NCBI GenBank assembly: GCA_963920575.1
Contig: OY986972.1
Coordinates: 11,358,010 to 11,422,009, forward strand
From: Narthecium ossifragum
Taxonomy: Eukaryota; Streptophyta; Magnoliopsida; Dioscoreales; Nartheciaceae
Length of the DNA: 64,000 nucleotides
Direction: 5' to 3'
How positions within the stretch are numbered: the first letter of the stretch is position 1; the number at the start of each line of letters is the position of its first letter. A program made the translations under genes and the position numbers. Below, one piece after another: positions 21,701 through 33,639 of the stretch. The notes under the pieces were generated by a model that did not search any database, was not told the DNA's origin, and was given only the letters and a program-made list of their open reading frames with translations.

Positions 21701-24700
21701 TTTAATCAATGTGATCAAAATACATATGTGCATATCGGGACATCCCTCCTACAGAGAAATCTTGATTGTTTAGTGGATCGAACCAATCCACGTTGTGATT
21801 GGATTGATCACCCAAATTCTAAGCTGTCTCCTCTCTAATCTCCTCAACAACATCAGCAGCAGATTGTGCATACCTTCTATTAGCTCGATCTCTCTCGTAG
21901 ATGGTGCATAGTGACTCAAAATGATCTAGATGCTTGTTCTTGAAGGAAGCCGCCCTCTTGTGGCTCTACAAGTGTAAAAAAGTTGAAACACAATTCAGAT
22001 AATGAAGAGGTGACAAAATATAGTTGCTCCAGTTAAATAGATATGTAATGAAAGCTAGTACACAAAATTACCAACATAACATATCAATTAACAAGTTCAA
22101 TTTACTAACTTTTATATTCTCATCCCATATTGCAGCCTCAGCTACCACAAATTTTCTATCAGAATCCCATCCAAACCCACTAGTATTAGTACCATATAGG
22201 CATATACCATGTCATATACTATAGCAAAGTCCTTTTTCAATGTCTTCAAGCTTAATTCAATGTGTGGTTTGGCTTTGATGTCTGTTTCTGGCAGCTTGAT
22301 CTTAATCATTGTCTCCAAAGCATTTAGATACCCATTCTTAAAACCATTATCAGCATTGTATGTGCCGATGTTGTACAAGTCCAACAAAATAGCAATCAGA
22401 AAAGCATCCTCTTCATTGGTCCACATATGCTACTGCTTACCTTGTTGAGACATGACTACATATATTGATCATGAGAAAAATACACATGGATGTCATCTAT
22501 GTGTCAAAGCTGCAGTAGATATAATCAAAACATACTTGCGAACTAATGAAAATTTAACAGTAATGCTTACATAACCAAATATAAAGAGTTCCTTTAAAGG
22601 AACTCTGGATTCCCATGTAAAATTTGGGAATCCGGAGTTCCTTTCAACCAGGGAACTCTTGTTCCGATTCTCAATTGTGCTTACCAACCAAACACACCAA
22701 ATTCCATGTTTTAGGGAATTACCGTTCCGGTTCCCAAATGGAATGGGCAACCAAACGTGGCCTAAGAGAAGAGACTTGATTGATAGATCACGGTTTTTTA
22801 TTGTGTTAAAGTTAATAATTGCAGGCTGAACATTGTCCTGTCCATCTTGCATTCCTGACACATTGACTAAATAGTTCCTGTTTTGCAGACAAACATTCTT
22901 TAACACTACTGAATGCAATGCTGATACTCGTTTCTTGACCATTTGTCTATTCAGCTTTCAATTTTGCATATTGCCGAGGCAATAAACTCCTTGAGTTTTT
23001 AGAAAAATGTAGGTGCTTCTCACTTGATCTGCATTGTCCAGAACTAGCTAATCAGTAATTATACAAAGATGAGTCATTAACTCATTGTAAATGAAGTGAC
23101 ATCTTAGTTTTTTCATCGTAAATTTTGTTTAATAGGTATGCACAGTAAGCTTGTGTAAGTGGGCATTAAAGCTTGTGGATTTCTGCATGGATCTTGCATA
23201 TTAATATGTACCCAAAAGTATGTGAGATGCAGAAAGGTTGTGGAAATAATTATGTACACCGGTGATGTAAGCTGTATGTTTAGGAGTTTTAGTCTGGTTT
23301 CCTCTTCATCAAGTCTGAAGTTAATTGAATATTTATTTAGACTTCGTAAGAACCTTATTTGAGGCATTACTTTGATGCACAATCTTCAATATAAACTATT
23401 CACATGCATTTGTATGGTTTATTTCTGATTTCATTCAAGATTTCTGCTTTATGCTAATTTTGATGGGTTTTTCGATATACTTTCCAAGGAGAATCTTAGT
23501 GAATGGGTTATTGAAGAAAAGATAATCCTAGAATGTACCTACTGAGGCAACTGCATGCTGAATGTGCATTATGTAGTACTTTCAGACAAAGATTAGCTAT
23601 GGAAAGCAGAATACGCATTAGCGATCTGCTTATAATCCAAACATTGGTGCTCCTGTCTGATGATATATTACCTTTATTCCTTGAGATTAGGGGCTAATTT
23701 TGAATATTAGACCAGGCCTTGCATGATCTCCTATAATTTGTTTTTAAACATGGTTTGAGGTATAACTGAAACAGATCCGTTTCGGCTAAGAACGGATCTG
23801 GTTTCAATTGCTTTCGGTCCGAAACTGGACCAGAAACCAATGGAAGGTGTGGTATTGGCCTGCCATCTGATGTATCAAGTAGTTTCGGTTTGTGTCGTTG
23901 TGTGTTTCGGTCAGTTTTGGCAGACACAAGGTTGGCCATGAATGAAACCAATCTGACAAAAGAAACTTAGCATAACATTAAAAGGATGAGGCTGGTTGAG
24001 AGATGAATATTGTGACGGTGCCTAGCTTGATACTACCCTGGCCACAGCCGGCATAGAGATTGGCATCATTGGGTTCCGTTGATAGCCTGTGTGTAGAGAT
24101 CTACAACCAACTTAAAGTTGTCATCGCATGCTGGCTGCTTCCAATAATGTCAAGAGATAGTACAGAGGAGAAAGAGAGCTCTAAATTTTTGCAGTGAACT
24201 CAAAAAGACAATGGGCAGTAGTTTGGGCATGGGTAACAGATATAAATGGTTGGATTTGGAACTTGGAGGGATGCACCTGGGGTTGTAGAGTATTCTGCAA
24301 CGAAGAGACGGACCCGACGGGATCCATCTCTTGGGTTGAGCTTGATTGGAGTTAGATGACAAACAAGCTTAGTTGAGTCTGAGCAATGACTTGAAATTAT
24401 TTCCAATAATGGATGCAGATGAGTCGGCAATTTTGAGACAATTTATCTACTTTTTTTTTGTTCCATGACTACATCTGTAAATATTAATTTTATGAATATA
24501 TGTTCCATATGAAATAATATAATGATGTGATGATGAGGAACTAAGATGAGATGATTCAGACATAAAAGCTGTCCCTCGCTGTTTAATTTCTGATCCATCA
24601 TTAATTGTGTTTCATGCGATGAGGACCATTTTCGGTTATGACCAATAAAGGTAAAAATTAACTTTTTTTCAAGGACTTACTAAAACTGAAATTACCAAAA

Positions 24701-27700
24701 CCAAATCCGAAGCCACCAAAATTATCAAAACTGCCGGAATGTTTCATTTTGGTCTAGGGCTGAAACCAAAACCTAAACTGAAAATTTGAACCTATCCTTT
24801 ATTTAAGTGACTTTTTATGAGCCTATCCTCCTTGTCCTTTTCCATGTTCAAGTAGCCTTGTAGTGTCCTTTTCAATTTATGTTGCAGAAGATCAAACCAT
24901 CTGAGGTGCTTCTAGAATCTTTTTTAAAGGTTCATTGTCTCTACCTTGTAAAACACCTTGACGAACATTCCCATCATACTACATTCTTCTTGTGGCAAAA
25001 TACTCTCTCTACCATATGGCCATATGGCGCCTGAGCTCATAAATCATTACAATCATAGACAGGCATATAAGTTCCAGAATTTTTTTACTTTGTCTACCAC
25101 GCTACACCTTTGTCCATTCCAGCAATACATTGAAAGCTCTTGGAAATTCTTATCTATCTTCATTCTTGGGAACATAAGCATATGAATTTTGGAAGTTGTT
25201 GCTTTAGAGTAGTGTGCTTGCCTGTCAACATTGATTACTATGTCACTATTTGACAATATTCCATCTTGTTCTGGAAAGAGATCTTCAAAAAATTTCACCT
25301 AAAACAGCATTACTGCTTACTTTGATCCTCGGACAGCAGGGCAGCTGCTTTTTTTGTGGTTTTTCACTATCTTTTTATCCATCTTCTACACTTATGACCC
25401 CCTCCACCCGTCCAAGATGGTGACGACATCCTTATGCCACCCTCAATGAAGTTCATCTCCATATCTAGAAGCTCATTATCTTCCATTCTCCATTCGTGAT
25501 GCCTGCAAGCTTGATTTGGTTCTGTACCTTGTTACAACAATTGATTTGATCCTCCATCCTTGGGATACATCATTGAGACCGCTAAATCCTATTTCTTGTT
25601 TGGTACTAACCGAGTGGACCACTTTCTCCACCTTGTTGATGGTTGGAAAACCCAACTTAGTTCTCATATCACTCAAGCCTCTGCATATTCTAGGATTTTT
25701 CTTTAGAGAACTGAAAAAGGAAGAATAGAACCAAGTACATGTTCATGGAAGAGAGGCTTTTGGGTCCTTTTACTCTCCGAGGTAGTCTATCCTTACCTTG
25801 TTTAAGGGTGAATTCAGCAACTTTGGTTTGCATTAAGGCGAAACTTGAACTGATGTGGGGCTGCATAAAATCTTAGAAGAAACCAAGAGGCACGTAGTTT
25901 TCGGGTATAAGAAATTATCCTTGTGGTATTAATTACAAATCACTTTAGTAACTGCCTTTTATATTTTGGCTAAATAGCACTATGTGTTGTCTAATAGTCA
26001 TGTGTATACAACTCAATGTCCTTTTGCATGTATACTACAAAGAAATTGGTACCAGCTTGAGAGGACGAAGTGTAATGGCAGCTAATAGCTATTGCCTGAC
26101 ATAGTTGTCAAGGAAGTTAATGAGTTGTTATTGTTTAAGAGTCTTTTTTTTAATGAAGTTTTTAGTTGACAGTATTCGTCTAAAAAGACAATAATTTATC
26201 TGGTTTTCATGCATGAAATTCATGAACAATTTAGGACTCTTGGTAGTTGGTACTATAATTCCATGGCATAGATATTGTAGTTATTACAAATAAGTAACTG
26301 TTATTACTTGGTGGTTTGGTAATTTGTAAATTTAAGAAATTTAGTTATTTGTTCTTTCTCTTTCCTTGCCTTCATATCCACTCAACTGAAGGAAGTTCCA
26401 GTACTTCCATAAATGATTGCATGTGACAAGCAATCACCATCCGATTGAAACCTCTTAGTTCTGTGAACACTCATGCACTTAAGGCTACAAAAGTGCAGTA
26501 GCAATAAGGCTTCTTCTGTCATAAATATCGAGCCTCATCATTTTGTCGCAGAGATTTACTTCCAATTATGCTCCATGAATGGTCACATCTTCTTAGCAAT
26601 CCATTATGCTACCATTGCAAGGAAATGAAACAAAAGTGAAGCCATGGTCTTCTTTGTTTCTTTGTCTTCTCAATAAAGGGTGAATATATACCAATTAGTC
26701 AGTTTTGGAATGTATTATCTCACCATTACTAGAGTAGAGCTTAGTAGTTTTCTTATATATATACTCTTCTATTTTTCTAGCTCTTTTGTGAAGGTTTGTT
26801 TTCACGAATGAGTTAATTTTCAAGTTCCAATCCCTTTTGATTAGCATTCGGGATTTGCCTGGATTTAGATTCCAAAAATTCTTTTCTTCTACTTTGCTAA
26901 TATTTGGTACCCTGTTCTAGAAGTAGAGAAATTTCTGGACTTGGCCTAAATTGGTGTGGTGATGATGGCCAAGGTCCCAATGTCTAAGTGATATGGGTTT
27001 ATCACCAGTTCATTAGAAAAAAGAAACATCTAGAGGGATCTCTAGGATTTCTATTTATTGAAAGCATGCAACCTTAACTAAGTCACTTATGCTAATGTTG
27101 GTAAAGGATACAACCTCAACTAAGGCAATTATTCTAATTTTGGGCTAATCCTATTATGGGTAGATCATAGGTGTAATTTGCTCAGTAAGGTACTATTTCA
27201 TTTCTCATGCATTTGTTGGCCGAAGGGACCTGCAACCAACTTATATCTCTGTTGATTTTGTGCAGATTGCATTAAGTACCTATAATTGCATGTTATTAGG
27301 ATTTCATTATTATAGTATCTGATGTAATTTTACATTTGAAAACAGTCTTTTGGGGCAAATTTTTAGACTTTATGCATGAATGCTAAAGTGGGGTAAAGCT
27401 TTTTTTATGCACCAAACTATTTTCAGATGAAATTACATAAGTGTATTACTATGACTAATATTCTCATTGAAGTGGAATAAATTAATTATTGTTCATGCAC
27501 TTAAGTCTAAAGCTTATCATTGGTGAATGTTCCCAACTGAAATCATTTCTAGCCTTGTATCAAGATGGCAAAAGTCGAATAGAATATGCTACTATGTAAG
27601 CGACAAATGGTGCCTAACATATTTCTCTTTGACTTAATTAATCCCATCTTTCTTTCCGGATTTGTAGGTTTATTTAAATTTGCATCCTTATGGACAACTT

Positions 27701-30700
27701 TTTTTGTAATTTGTGACTGAAATACTGATTGTTGAATCTGTCGGAAAGGAAGCTTCGTGAAAAAGGTCCAAAATTGTAGACAAATCTCAGAATCTTGCCA
27801 TTGTTTCAAGAATGCACTGTAATGACTTTGAGAAATGAAAAGTTTTGCAGTGTAAAGCAACAATCTTCGTGCCATTAGAACGTGTTTTTCCGGTTTCTGG
27901 CCGACATGGCTTCGTGTAGATGAGTACTCATGGAATTTAAGTAGGAGGGAAATATAGTTCAACATGGAATCTGGCCGGCCAAGTAAATATACAATGCTGT
28001 AAAATTACCGGCAATGTAATACTTGGTGTAATGCATCTCTTTGTGCTGAATTTGTGTCACCTCAAAGGTTGTTCATTTGTATGTATGTTTATGTACGTTT
28101 TGTGCTTAATGAAGCATCATCCATTCTAACCCTTCATTCTAGGTAGGCTTAGCAAATGTGATGTGGACACCATCTATTTTGAGTCCTAATCTCCTTTTAT
28201 TAGTGGTTGCGTCGATTCCCTTACCCTATAAAAGGGGACCTAGTTATGTCTTGAACCAATATTATTGATGAAGAAAACATTTGCTTCCCTCTAAATCTCT
28301 CTCTTAGTTAGTATAGGTACAAAATTTTTACCAAGCGATAGGACATTTTATCTATACATGTAAGGTTTTGCGTAGGCATTCTTGACGATGAGATGAAATG
28401 CGTAGATGAGAAAGAAACATAGGTACTGCTTCCTCTCTATGCCCTACTCTCCGTCTCTTTCTTTCTTTTACTTAATAGTTAGTGTGTGCTCTCAAACACA
28501 CACACACACACAGAGATATATAACGTGTTGTCACACACTATCTATTAAGTAAAAGAAAGAAAGAGACAAAGAGTAGAGAGTAATATTTCCTTCTCATCTA
28601 TGCATTTCATCTCGTCACCTTGAATGCCTATTTATAGGCAAAACCTTACATGTATGGACAACATGTCGTATCACTTGATAAAAATTTTGTACCTATACTA
28701 ACTCATTTGTCTGCTGTTGTCCAACACAAGTTGTATCTCTTACGCAAGTGGTCATCCACTTTTGAGGACCACTAAAACAGTATATCGAGTCGTCAATTAG
28801 GCCACCTTTATATGTTCAAACTAGATAGAAACGACGAAAAACGACTTAATGAGCTGCCTGCTATTGTTTGACATGCTGTCAAAATACGAGGAGAAATAAA
28901 AAAGTTCTTCATAGAGATTTATAGCATCTTGTTCAGCGTGAAACAATATGTTTTATTCAACTTTATCATATTTGGATTGTTCAAGAAGACAATAGTGAAT
29001 CATTTGTTCTGAAGAATTTTATAGACAACCCTATAACTACCGAAAGAGGACTAAGGTATTTGAAGAGGTATTCAGAGAAAGAAGATGTAGGTGAAAGTTT
29101 CCTGGACTTGTACTACGAATTCAGATTATTGACAACAAATAATTTGCTTTACATGCATGAGGGATGAAGATTCATCAGTTACTGAGGAACCATGCAAGCT
29201 CAAAGTGTCCTGAAAGTATGAAGCCTACGTTGAGGAAGTGATGAAAAAGATCCAAGAAGGGTTAACTCATTACCCAGATGAAGTCAATGAAGAGTTAATA
29301 TGCAATTTACTTCGCCATACCTGATGAAGATTACGGAGAAGAAGATATCAATATAAATGAGTTTGAGCTGGCAAATCTAGACAACATGATGGAGGGAAAA
29401 TAGTTGACAGGACTAAAAAAGAATATTTCCAAATTGAAAGAAAAGATTTGAAGTAAAGTGAAGGCGAAGCAGCTTAACAAAGAAGGAAAGTAAGGTCAAA
29501 ATTCCTAGGTGATGTGAAGTAAAGACTGGTGATGTGAAGATTAGGATAGAATGGAAAGTTAGTATTGTCTAGTAATGTTAAAATAGAAGATTAGGATAGA
29601 ATGGAATGATGGTTGAACTCCGGGTGGGTCTATAAATAGAGGAGGTTGTGATTTTAGGGGACATGTTTGGAGTGAGTCCTCTTAGCCTTGTAAGCTTGAG
29701 TCCTGAGATCTCGACTCTTTTAGAAATTTCCTTATATAATAAAAATTCTACTTCTCAAACTGCTTCTTAATCCCCTCTCTCATTCACTATAACATTGAGT
29801 CCAAGTAACAACTTTATACGGATCAGAGTCACAGAGAGGTGCTGAAAGCACAAAAATATCCATTATTTCTCTTTGAGGCCAAGAGTAATTTGAACTAGAT
29901 GTCGCAGCTAATGATGCGAGCTGGACCCAAAGACCAGGTATGTAACTAGAACCTATCGTAGAAGAAGACCTTTACTGACATGAATGAAACTTGCAAATTA
30001 CGACATTATAGGGACAATATAGCTGCCCTTGACTGAAATCTTTGGCATAGAAGAATTAGTAAAACCAATCCCATATATTTATCATAACGTCTATGGTTAA
30101 ATTATGACTTTGCTTCACAAAAATGGTTATTAGACCATGGGTTACCAGCAGGATATATGCCTGCTGTCACAACACGTGCCGGCAATGGGCACAAAACTCT
30201 TCTGATCTAATACATGCATTAGCACAGAGTTTAGATACTTGCATGCTTCGTGCCTATTATTTTATTGGCACGGTAGATATCAGTCCGTGTCGATATGTGC
30301 CAATTGGGACGACGATCTCTGCATCAGGCTAGAGGCATGTCAATGCTGACAGCCTTGGATTGGATGTTTCTCTCTATTCTTGAGAATCTTTGGTTCATTG
30401 CTCATTCCTTTTACTATTTTTGTTTCTGTGTAGGATATAGCGTCTAGTCTGCGGGTAAGGTCGATGGTAGATGTACGACCCTTTTTCCTCTTTTTTCTTA
30501 GCAAAATAATTTTTAAAATCCCTAATCGAGCCTATTATTTCATTGTCATATATGTTTGTATGGCCACCTTTGTGAGTACATCCTCCTTTTTCATGTCAAA
30601 AAACTCTGGTGTGTTTAGTTTTCTTCCAAAATTTATCCATGTACTTCAAGGCTAGAACCCTATTCCCCTTGATGGATGAGGAATTTCTCTACCAGAAGAG

Positions 30701-32598
30701 CTATGATGAAGGATGATTGGATGTCTTGAATTGTCTTAGATTCCTGGGTTCAGCTTCTTTTTGTGATCACTAGTCTAACCATTTGCTAACTTAGAGAGGA
30801 TGAACAGAAGGGGCATTGGTTGAATACACTCTTGAGCAATTAATTACAACTCTTTCATAAGCATCCTTGAAAATGCTCAAGTCCACTTAGTGTGTATTAA
30901 TACTCTTCACCTCTTTGATTTGAAATTTGCATATTTTATTGCTCTGTTCTTTTTGCTGGATACGTTGTGTTGGTTTGTTCCCATAAAAATATGATTCCTT
31001 AGTAACTTGTTCTATACCTATTGCGGATTTGAAGTGGGATAGAACTTCTTGTTTGATAATGTCACGTTGTCCAATTCATTATTGCTTGGCAATCTGGTGA
31101 GCCTTTGAGAGTGAAATAGGTTCTTTTATGGTATGATGATAGTTCATTTGAGAAGGTAATTTCCCACAGCTCTTTCTCTGTTTTACTGTTGATAATGATG
31201 TAACAAGCTGCTGGGTTTATTTGTGGAACTATTGATACTCTCTTAGTACTTTGTGATTTTTGAAACTTCTTCTATTTTCTTAATTTTTCTCAAAGTTTGC
31301 GTGATTTGCTACGAAGCATCAACCCATAGTGATCCTGTAAGCTGATTATGAAATGCATAGATAAAACCTTTCGCCTGGAAGGCTAACCCGATGATGATTT
31401 TCTTGAAGGTGAGTGGCCAGGAACTTGATCGAGAGCTAAACAATGCTCAACGAAGCACCTACTACTCTGTTCTCTTCTATGCCTCTTGGTGTCCCTTCTC
31501 ACGCCGCATTGAACCCATCTTTGAGACCCTCAGTTCGATGTATCCTCAAATAAGGCACCTAGCAGTTGAAGAGTCTTCTGTGATGCCAAGGTATGAGGAA
31601 TGTAGATCAACGAAGATATATTTGTTGTGTGTGTTCTTTTGGTTCTTTTTTAAATGTTTGACTTTTCCGCTTTCTTGTTCAACATATTTGTTGTGTTGCA
31701 GCGTGTTCTCCAGGTATGGAGTTCACAGCTTTCCATCTATAATTATTTCAAATAGAGCAATACGAGCGCGGTACCGTGGTCCAAAAGATCTCAGCTCCCT
31801 AGTAGACTTTTACAGAGAAGTAACAGGTGGCTTTCTCCTGATTTTGTTTCTATTTGTTTATTTTTTACTTCAAAAGTAAGCAGGGGAAGAAAATCATAGC
31901 ATTGTTGAATTGGTATCTGATTTATAAGTCAGTGGAGTTAGTTGGTATGTGGAAGAGCAGATCTCATCATGAGGTTTTAGTTATAAGATCAATTAGGCAA
32001 CTGAATGTTTGGCCCACTTTGCATATTAAGCAAACTTAGCTTTAGAAGCTAGGGTTGTGTTCAGCTATATAGCGTATGATAAGATGTTCTACTTAATTTG
32101 CTTTCGCCTTACCTTAAGTTGAAGATTCTTGCCAAGATAATATCTTTGGTTGACCTTCTTCTTGATGCAGGTATGGAACCTGTGGCTTATATTGTTGTTG
32201 ACGAACCGAACAGCTCAGGGAACTTGGGAACTACAAGGCTGTGGGATCAGTCTCCTAGGGAAATTTTATCCAAGGAACCTTACTTAGCATTTGGTTTATT
32301 TTTCATATGCTTGAAAATTCTCATGTACTTGTTCCCCAAGATCTTCTCTCACCTCAAAGCTTTTTGGGCGATGTACGCCTGGAATCTGAACCTGGGCATT
32401 CTTGGAGAATCAAATCAGTTGCTGGAGCGGGTACTTCATGTAATAGATATTAAAAGGCTGTGGAGCAAGATTAGGCTCTGTAACAAAGCCAGAAACTTTC
32501 GCGAGGGCGCAAGAAATGCTCGGGTGTGGGCTTCGTCCTTGGCTTCAGTTTCACTGGGCGACTCATCATCTTCAAGCGGAGGTCCTTCAAACTCGTGA
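18773..32598 (+). CDS. APRL: APR-like thioredoxin-domain membrane protein (4 exons)
   Basis: Exons 18773-18937, 31409-31590, 31702-31826 and 32171-32598 (stop TGA) join in frame to 299 residues; all introns are GT-AG with phases 0, 2 and 1. Residues 1-21 are a signal peptide. Residues 56-157 form a thioredoxin fold: strand SVLFYASWCPFS with a single Cys at 83 (the second Cys of CxxC is Ser 86), and cis-Pro at 127 in HSFPSI. A membrane segment spans about 195-213, before a basic, then Ser-rich tail. Order and length match plant 5'-adenylylsulfate reductase-like (APRL) proteins, which lack the reductase domain; their role is poorly known, probably in the secretory pathway. Splicing inside ORFs was set by matching the family. 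An intact ORF and consensus sites suggest a working gene, if its 12.5-kb intron is spliced. Confidence 0.9.
19797..20480. repeat. Purine-rich tract (GGAGGA) inside hAT-like element
   Basis: About 680 bp of nearly pure A/G on the plus strand, built from GGAGGAG, GGAGCCGGAGCC and AGAGAG units. It includes a G-run at 20163-20173. The long apparent ORFs on both strands here are low-complexity artefacts. Such a tract could form triplex or G-quadruplex structures in the intron; that is inference. Confidence 0.85.
20500..20840. repeat. AT-rich short repeats inside hAT-like element
   Basis: Repeats of TTATTTAATAATGAT, ATCTAATAACGGTAACTTTC and AATAATTAGTAACATTT occur two to three times each, both direct and slightly diverged. 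They lie between the purine tract and the right end. No gene is seen. Confidence 0.65.
21380..22430 (-). pseudogene. Harbinger ORF1 (Myb/SANT-like DNA-binding) pseudogene
   Basis: Minus strand. The first block (22426-22150) reads WTNEEDAFLIAILLDLYN ... GFKNGYLNALETMI ... PHIELSLKTLKKDF, the Myb/SANT-like domain of Harbinger ORF1 and of plant L10-interacting MYB proteins. After a probable intron (acceptor near 21968), HKRAASFKNKHLDHFESLC and YAQSAADVVEEI continue the ORF1 pattern. The C-terminal LEGLTKVE segment lies near 21480. Frameshifts and stops interrupt it. In this family ORF1 works with the transposase in DNA binding; no transposase is present here. Confidence 0.82.
22766..28305. other. 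APRL intron 1, middle part: no gene recognised
   Basis: AT-rich intronic DNA. I find no protein family, tRNA or clear terminal repeat. Two patches at 23720-23900 and 24640-24790 share TTTCGGT and ACCAAAAC words in opposite orientation and could be ends of an old element. A minus-strand open frame of 81 codons at 25053-25298 has no match I can name. (CATATGGC) and other short repeats near 25013 look trivial. Confidence 0.5.
28306..28704. repeat. Fold-back inverted repeat (two arms of about 180 bp)
   Basis: Bases 28306-28488 and 28532-28704 are reverse complements over most of their length. The outer ends are AGTTAGTATAGGTACAAAAT and its complement; the inner ends are CACTAACTATTAAGTAAAAG and its relatives. 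The 43-bp loop holds an (AC)n microsatellite at about 28494-28512. Divergence is moderate with small indels, and one arm has an extra TATAAATAGGC segment. It could be a fold-back transposon or a hairpin source of small RNA within the intron transcript. Confidence 0.9.
28830..29800 (+). other. Possible old retroelement or pararetrovirus remnant
   Basis: Plus-strand stretches with coding-like composition (29190-29320, about 45 codons around YEAYVEEVMKKIQEG) are broken by stops. After them come a TATA-like GTCTATAAATAGAGG at about 29622, a leader, and TTATATAATAAAAATTC at 29733. This order (coding end, promoter, poly(A)-like signal) is seen in LTR elements and in endogenous plant pararetroviruses. 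No diagnostic domain is seen, so the assignment is a guess. Both ends are undefined. Confidence 0.25.
29800..31408. other. APRL intron 1, 3' part: nothing recognised
   Basis: AT-rich intronic sequence up to the exon 2 acceptor at 31408. Short open frames (30123, 30464) have no recognisable motif. T-rich patches near 31160-31290 may help splicing. Confidence 0.45.
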
Positions 32599-33202
32599 TT
32601 CTGGCCGTGTCGTCCATGAATGCAGATCAAAAGAGTAAAGCAAAATGAGAAGTCTCTATTCTCCAAGAGCTTGTCTGTTACTTTCTGTTACATATCTCCC
32701 TCCTTTGTGTAGTATTTTTTTCATTTCTGAGCTAGAATTACATTGGAGAGTACCTTGGAAAGTAAAATTTTGAGGGCTTTATACTTCTTGTATATGAACA
32801 AACTGGTTAGCATTGCCCATGCAATGCATCATGTTCTTGATGTTGCTCCATGTTCATCTGCATCTACTATTCTCTGACTTGGTTTTGTTATGATGTGGCA
32901 AATGAACGCTAAGAGAGAGTTTAGATCAAGAGTGTAGTAGCAAGCCACAATTGAAGATGATCTCTTGTTAGTTGAACATCAATCGGATGTGAGTTCTGTG
33001 GATAGCTTTACTGGTTCAGCTTCATGCTAGATTGTGCTGTAGCAAACTTCTGTTCGTGTAAACTTTTAAACCCGATAAAAGGAGTTATATGAAATGACTG
33101 TGATTTCAGGGTATTATATGATATTAAGTGCAGTTATCATATCGAGACAAGAACAGAGATGAATCACGAGTAATGCACTTTTTATACACGCTTACAACCT
33201 TA
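32599..33202. other. APRL 3' untranslated and downstream region
   Basis: About 600 bp after the APRL stop codon. T-rich sequence at 32680-32780 is a plausible 3' UTR, but I see no canonical AATAAA in the right place. It ends at the Mutator-like element. Confidence 0.4.
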
Positions 33203-33639
33203 TTTAATGCTGGGAAAATTACCAATTAGTCACATTTGGACACTTTTCTTCCTCAGTACTCATGATAGAAATTTTTAACACATTTAGTATCCTAACCATC
33301 AATATCATGATGAAAATACCCTTCCTACTTCAAAATTAAAAAGAAAAGAAAAAAGAAAAGAAAAAAAGAAACAAGAGCAGGAGAAGGAGGTGGCAGCGGG
33401 GATGGCGCCGAGGAAGAAGGTGGTGACGGGGATCGACTACGGACGGCGTGGTGACATCGATCCGACAGGATCCGTCGCCGATCGGGAGGTCGTCGGTCGT
33501 GAGGTCTCGATCCGCTATCTCGGGATCCCGAGATCGCGGATCGCGATGGGGAGGTCGGAGATGAGGGATCGCGATGGACGGGGTCGGAAGGAGGAGGAGA
33601 TCGTCGGACGGGATCGTGACGAACGAGGAAAAAAATTTC

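Larger units (their letters stand above)
19443..22762 (-). mobile_element. PIF/Harbinger element in APRL intron 1
   Basis: Terminal inverted repeats GGCCACGTTTGGTTGCC (left) and GGCAACCAAACGTGGCC (right) are flanked by TAA at 19440-19442 and 22763-22765, the 3-bp target duplication typical of PIF/Harbinger. It has ORF1 (Myb/SANT-like) on the minus strand but no DDE transposase. Without the nested 1325-bp insertion and its 8-bp repeat it is about 2.0 kb. The GGAATGGGAATGGG subterminal repeats match the MITE at 12974-14003, so both belong to one family. Confidence 0.92.
18938..31408 (+). other. Intron 1 of the APRL gene (12,471 bp)
   Basis: Phase 0 intron with donor AAG/GTATTT and acceptor TTGAAG/GTGAGT. 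The other two introns are 111 and 344 bp, so the size comes mostly from inserted DNA. It holds a Harbinger element with a nested hAT-like element (19443-22762), a fold-back repeat (28306-28704) and a possible retroelement remnant (28830-29800). The acceptor is weak, since its polypyrimidine tract is short (GATGATTTTCTTGAAG). Confidence 0.85.

Noticed and set aside
25053..25728. Possible exons of an intronic gene
   Set aside because: Frames of 60-80 codons on both strands with no recognised family and no linked splice pattern.
28494..28512. (AC)n microsatellite as a feature of its own
   Set aside because: It is only the loop of the fold-back repeat and is reported there.
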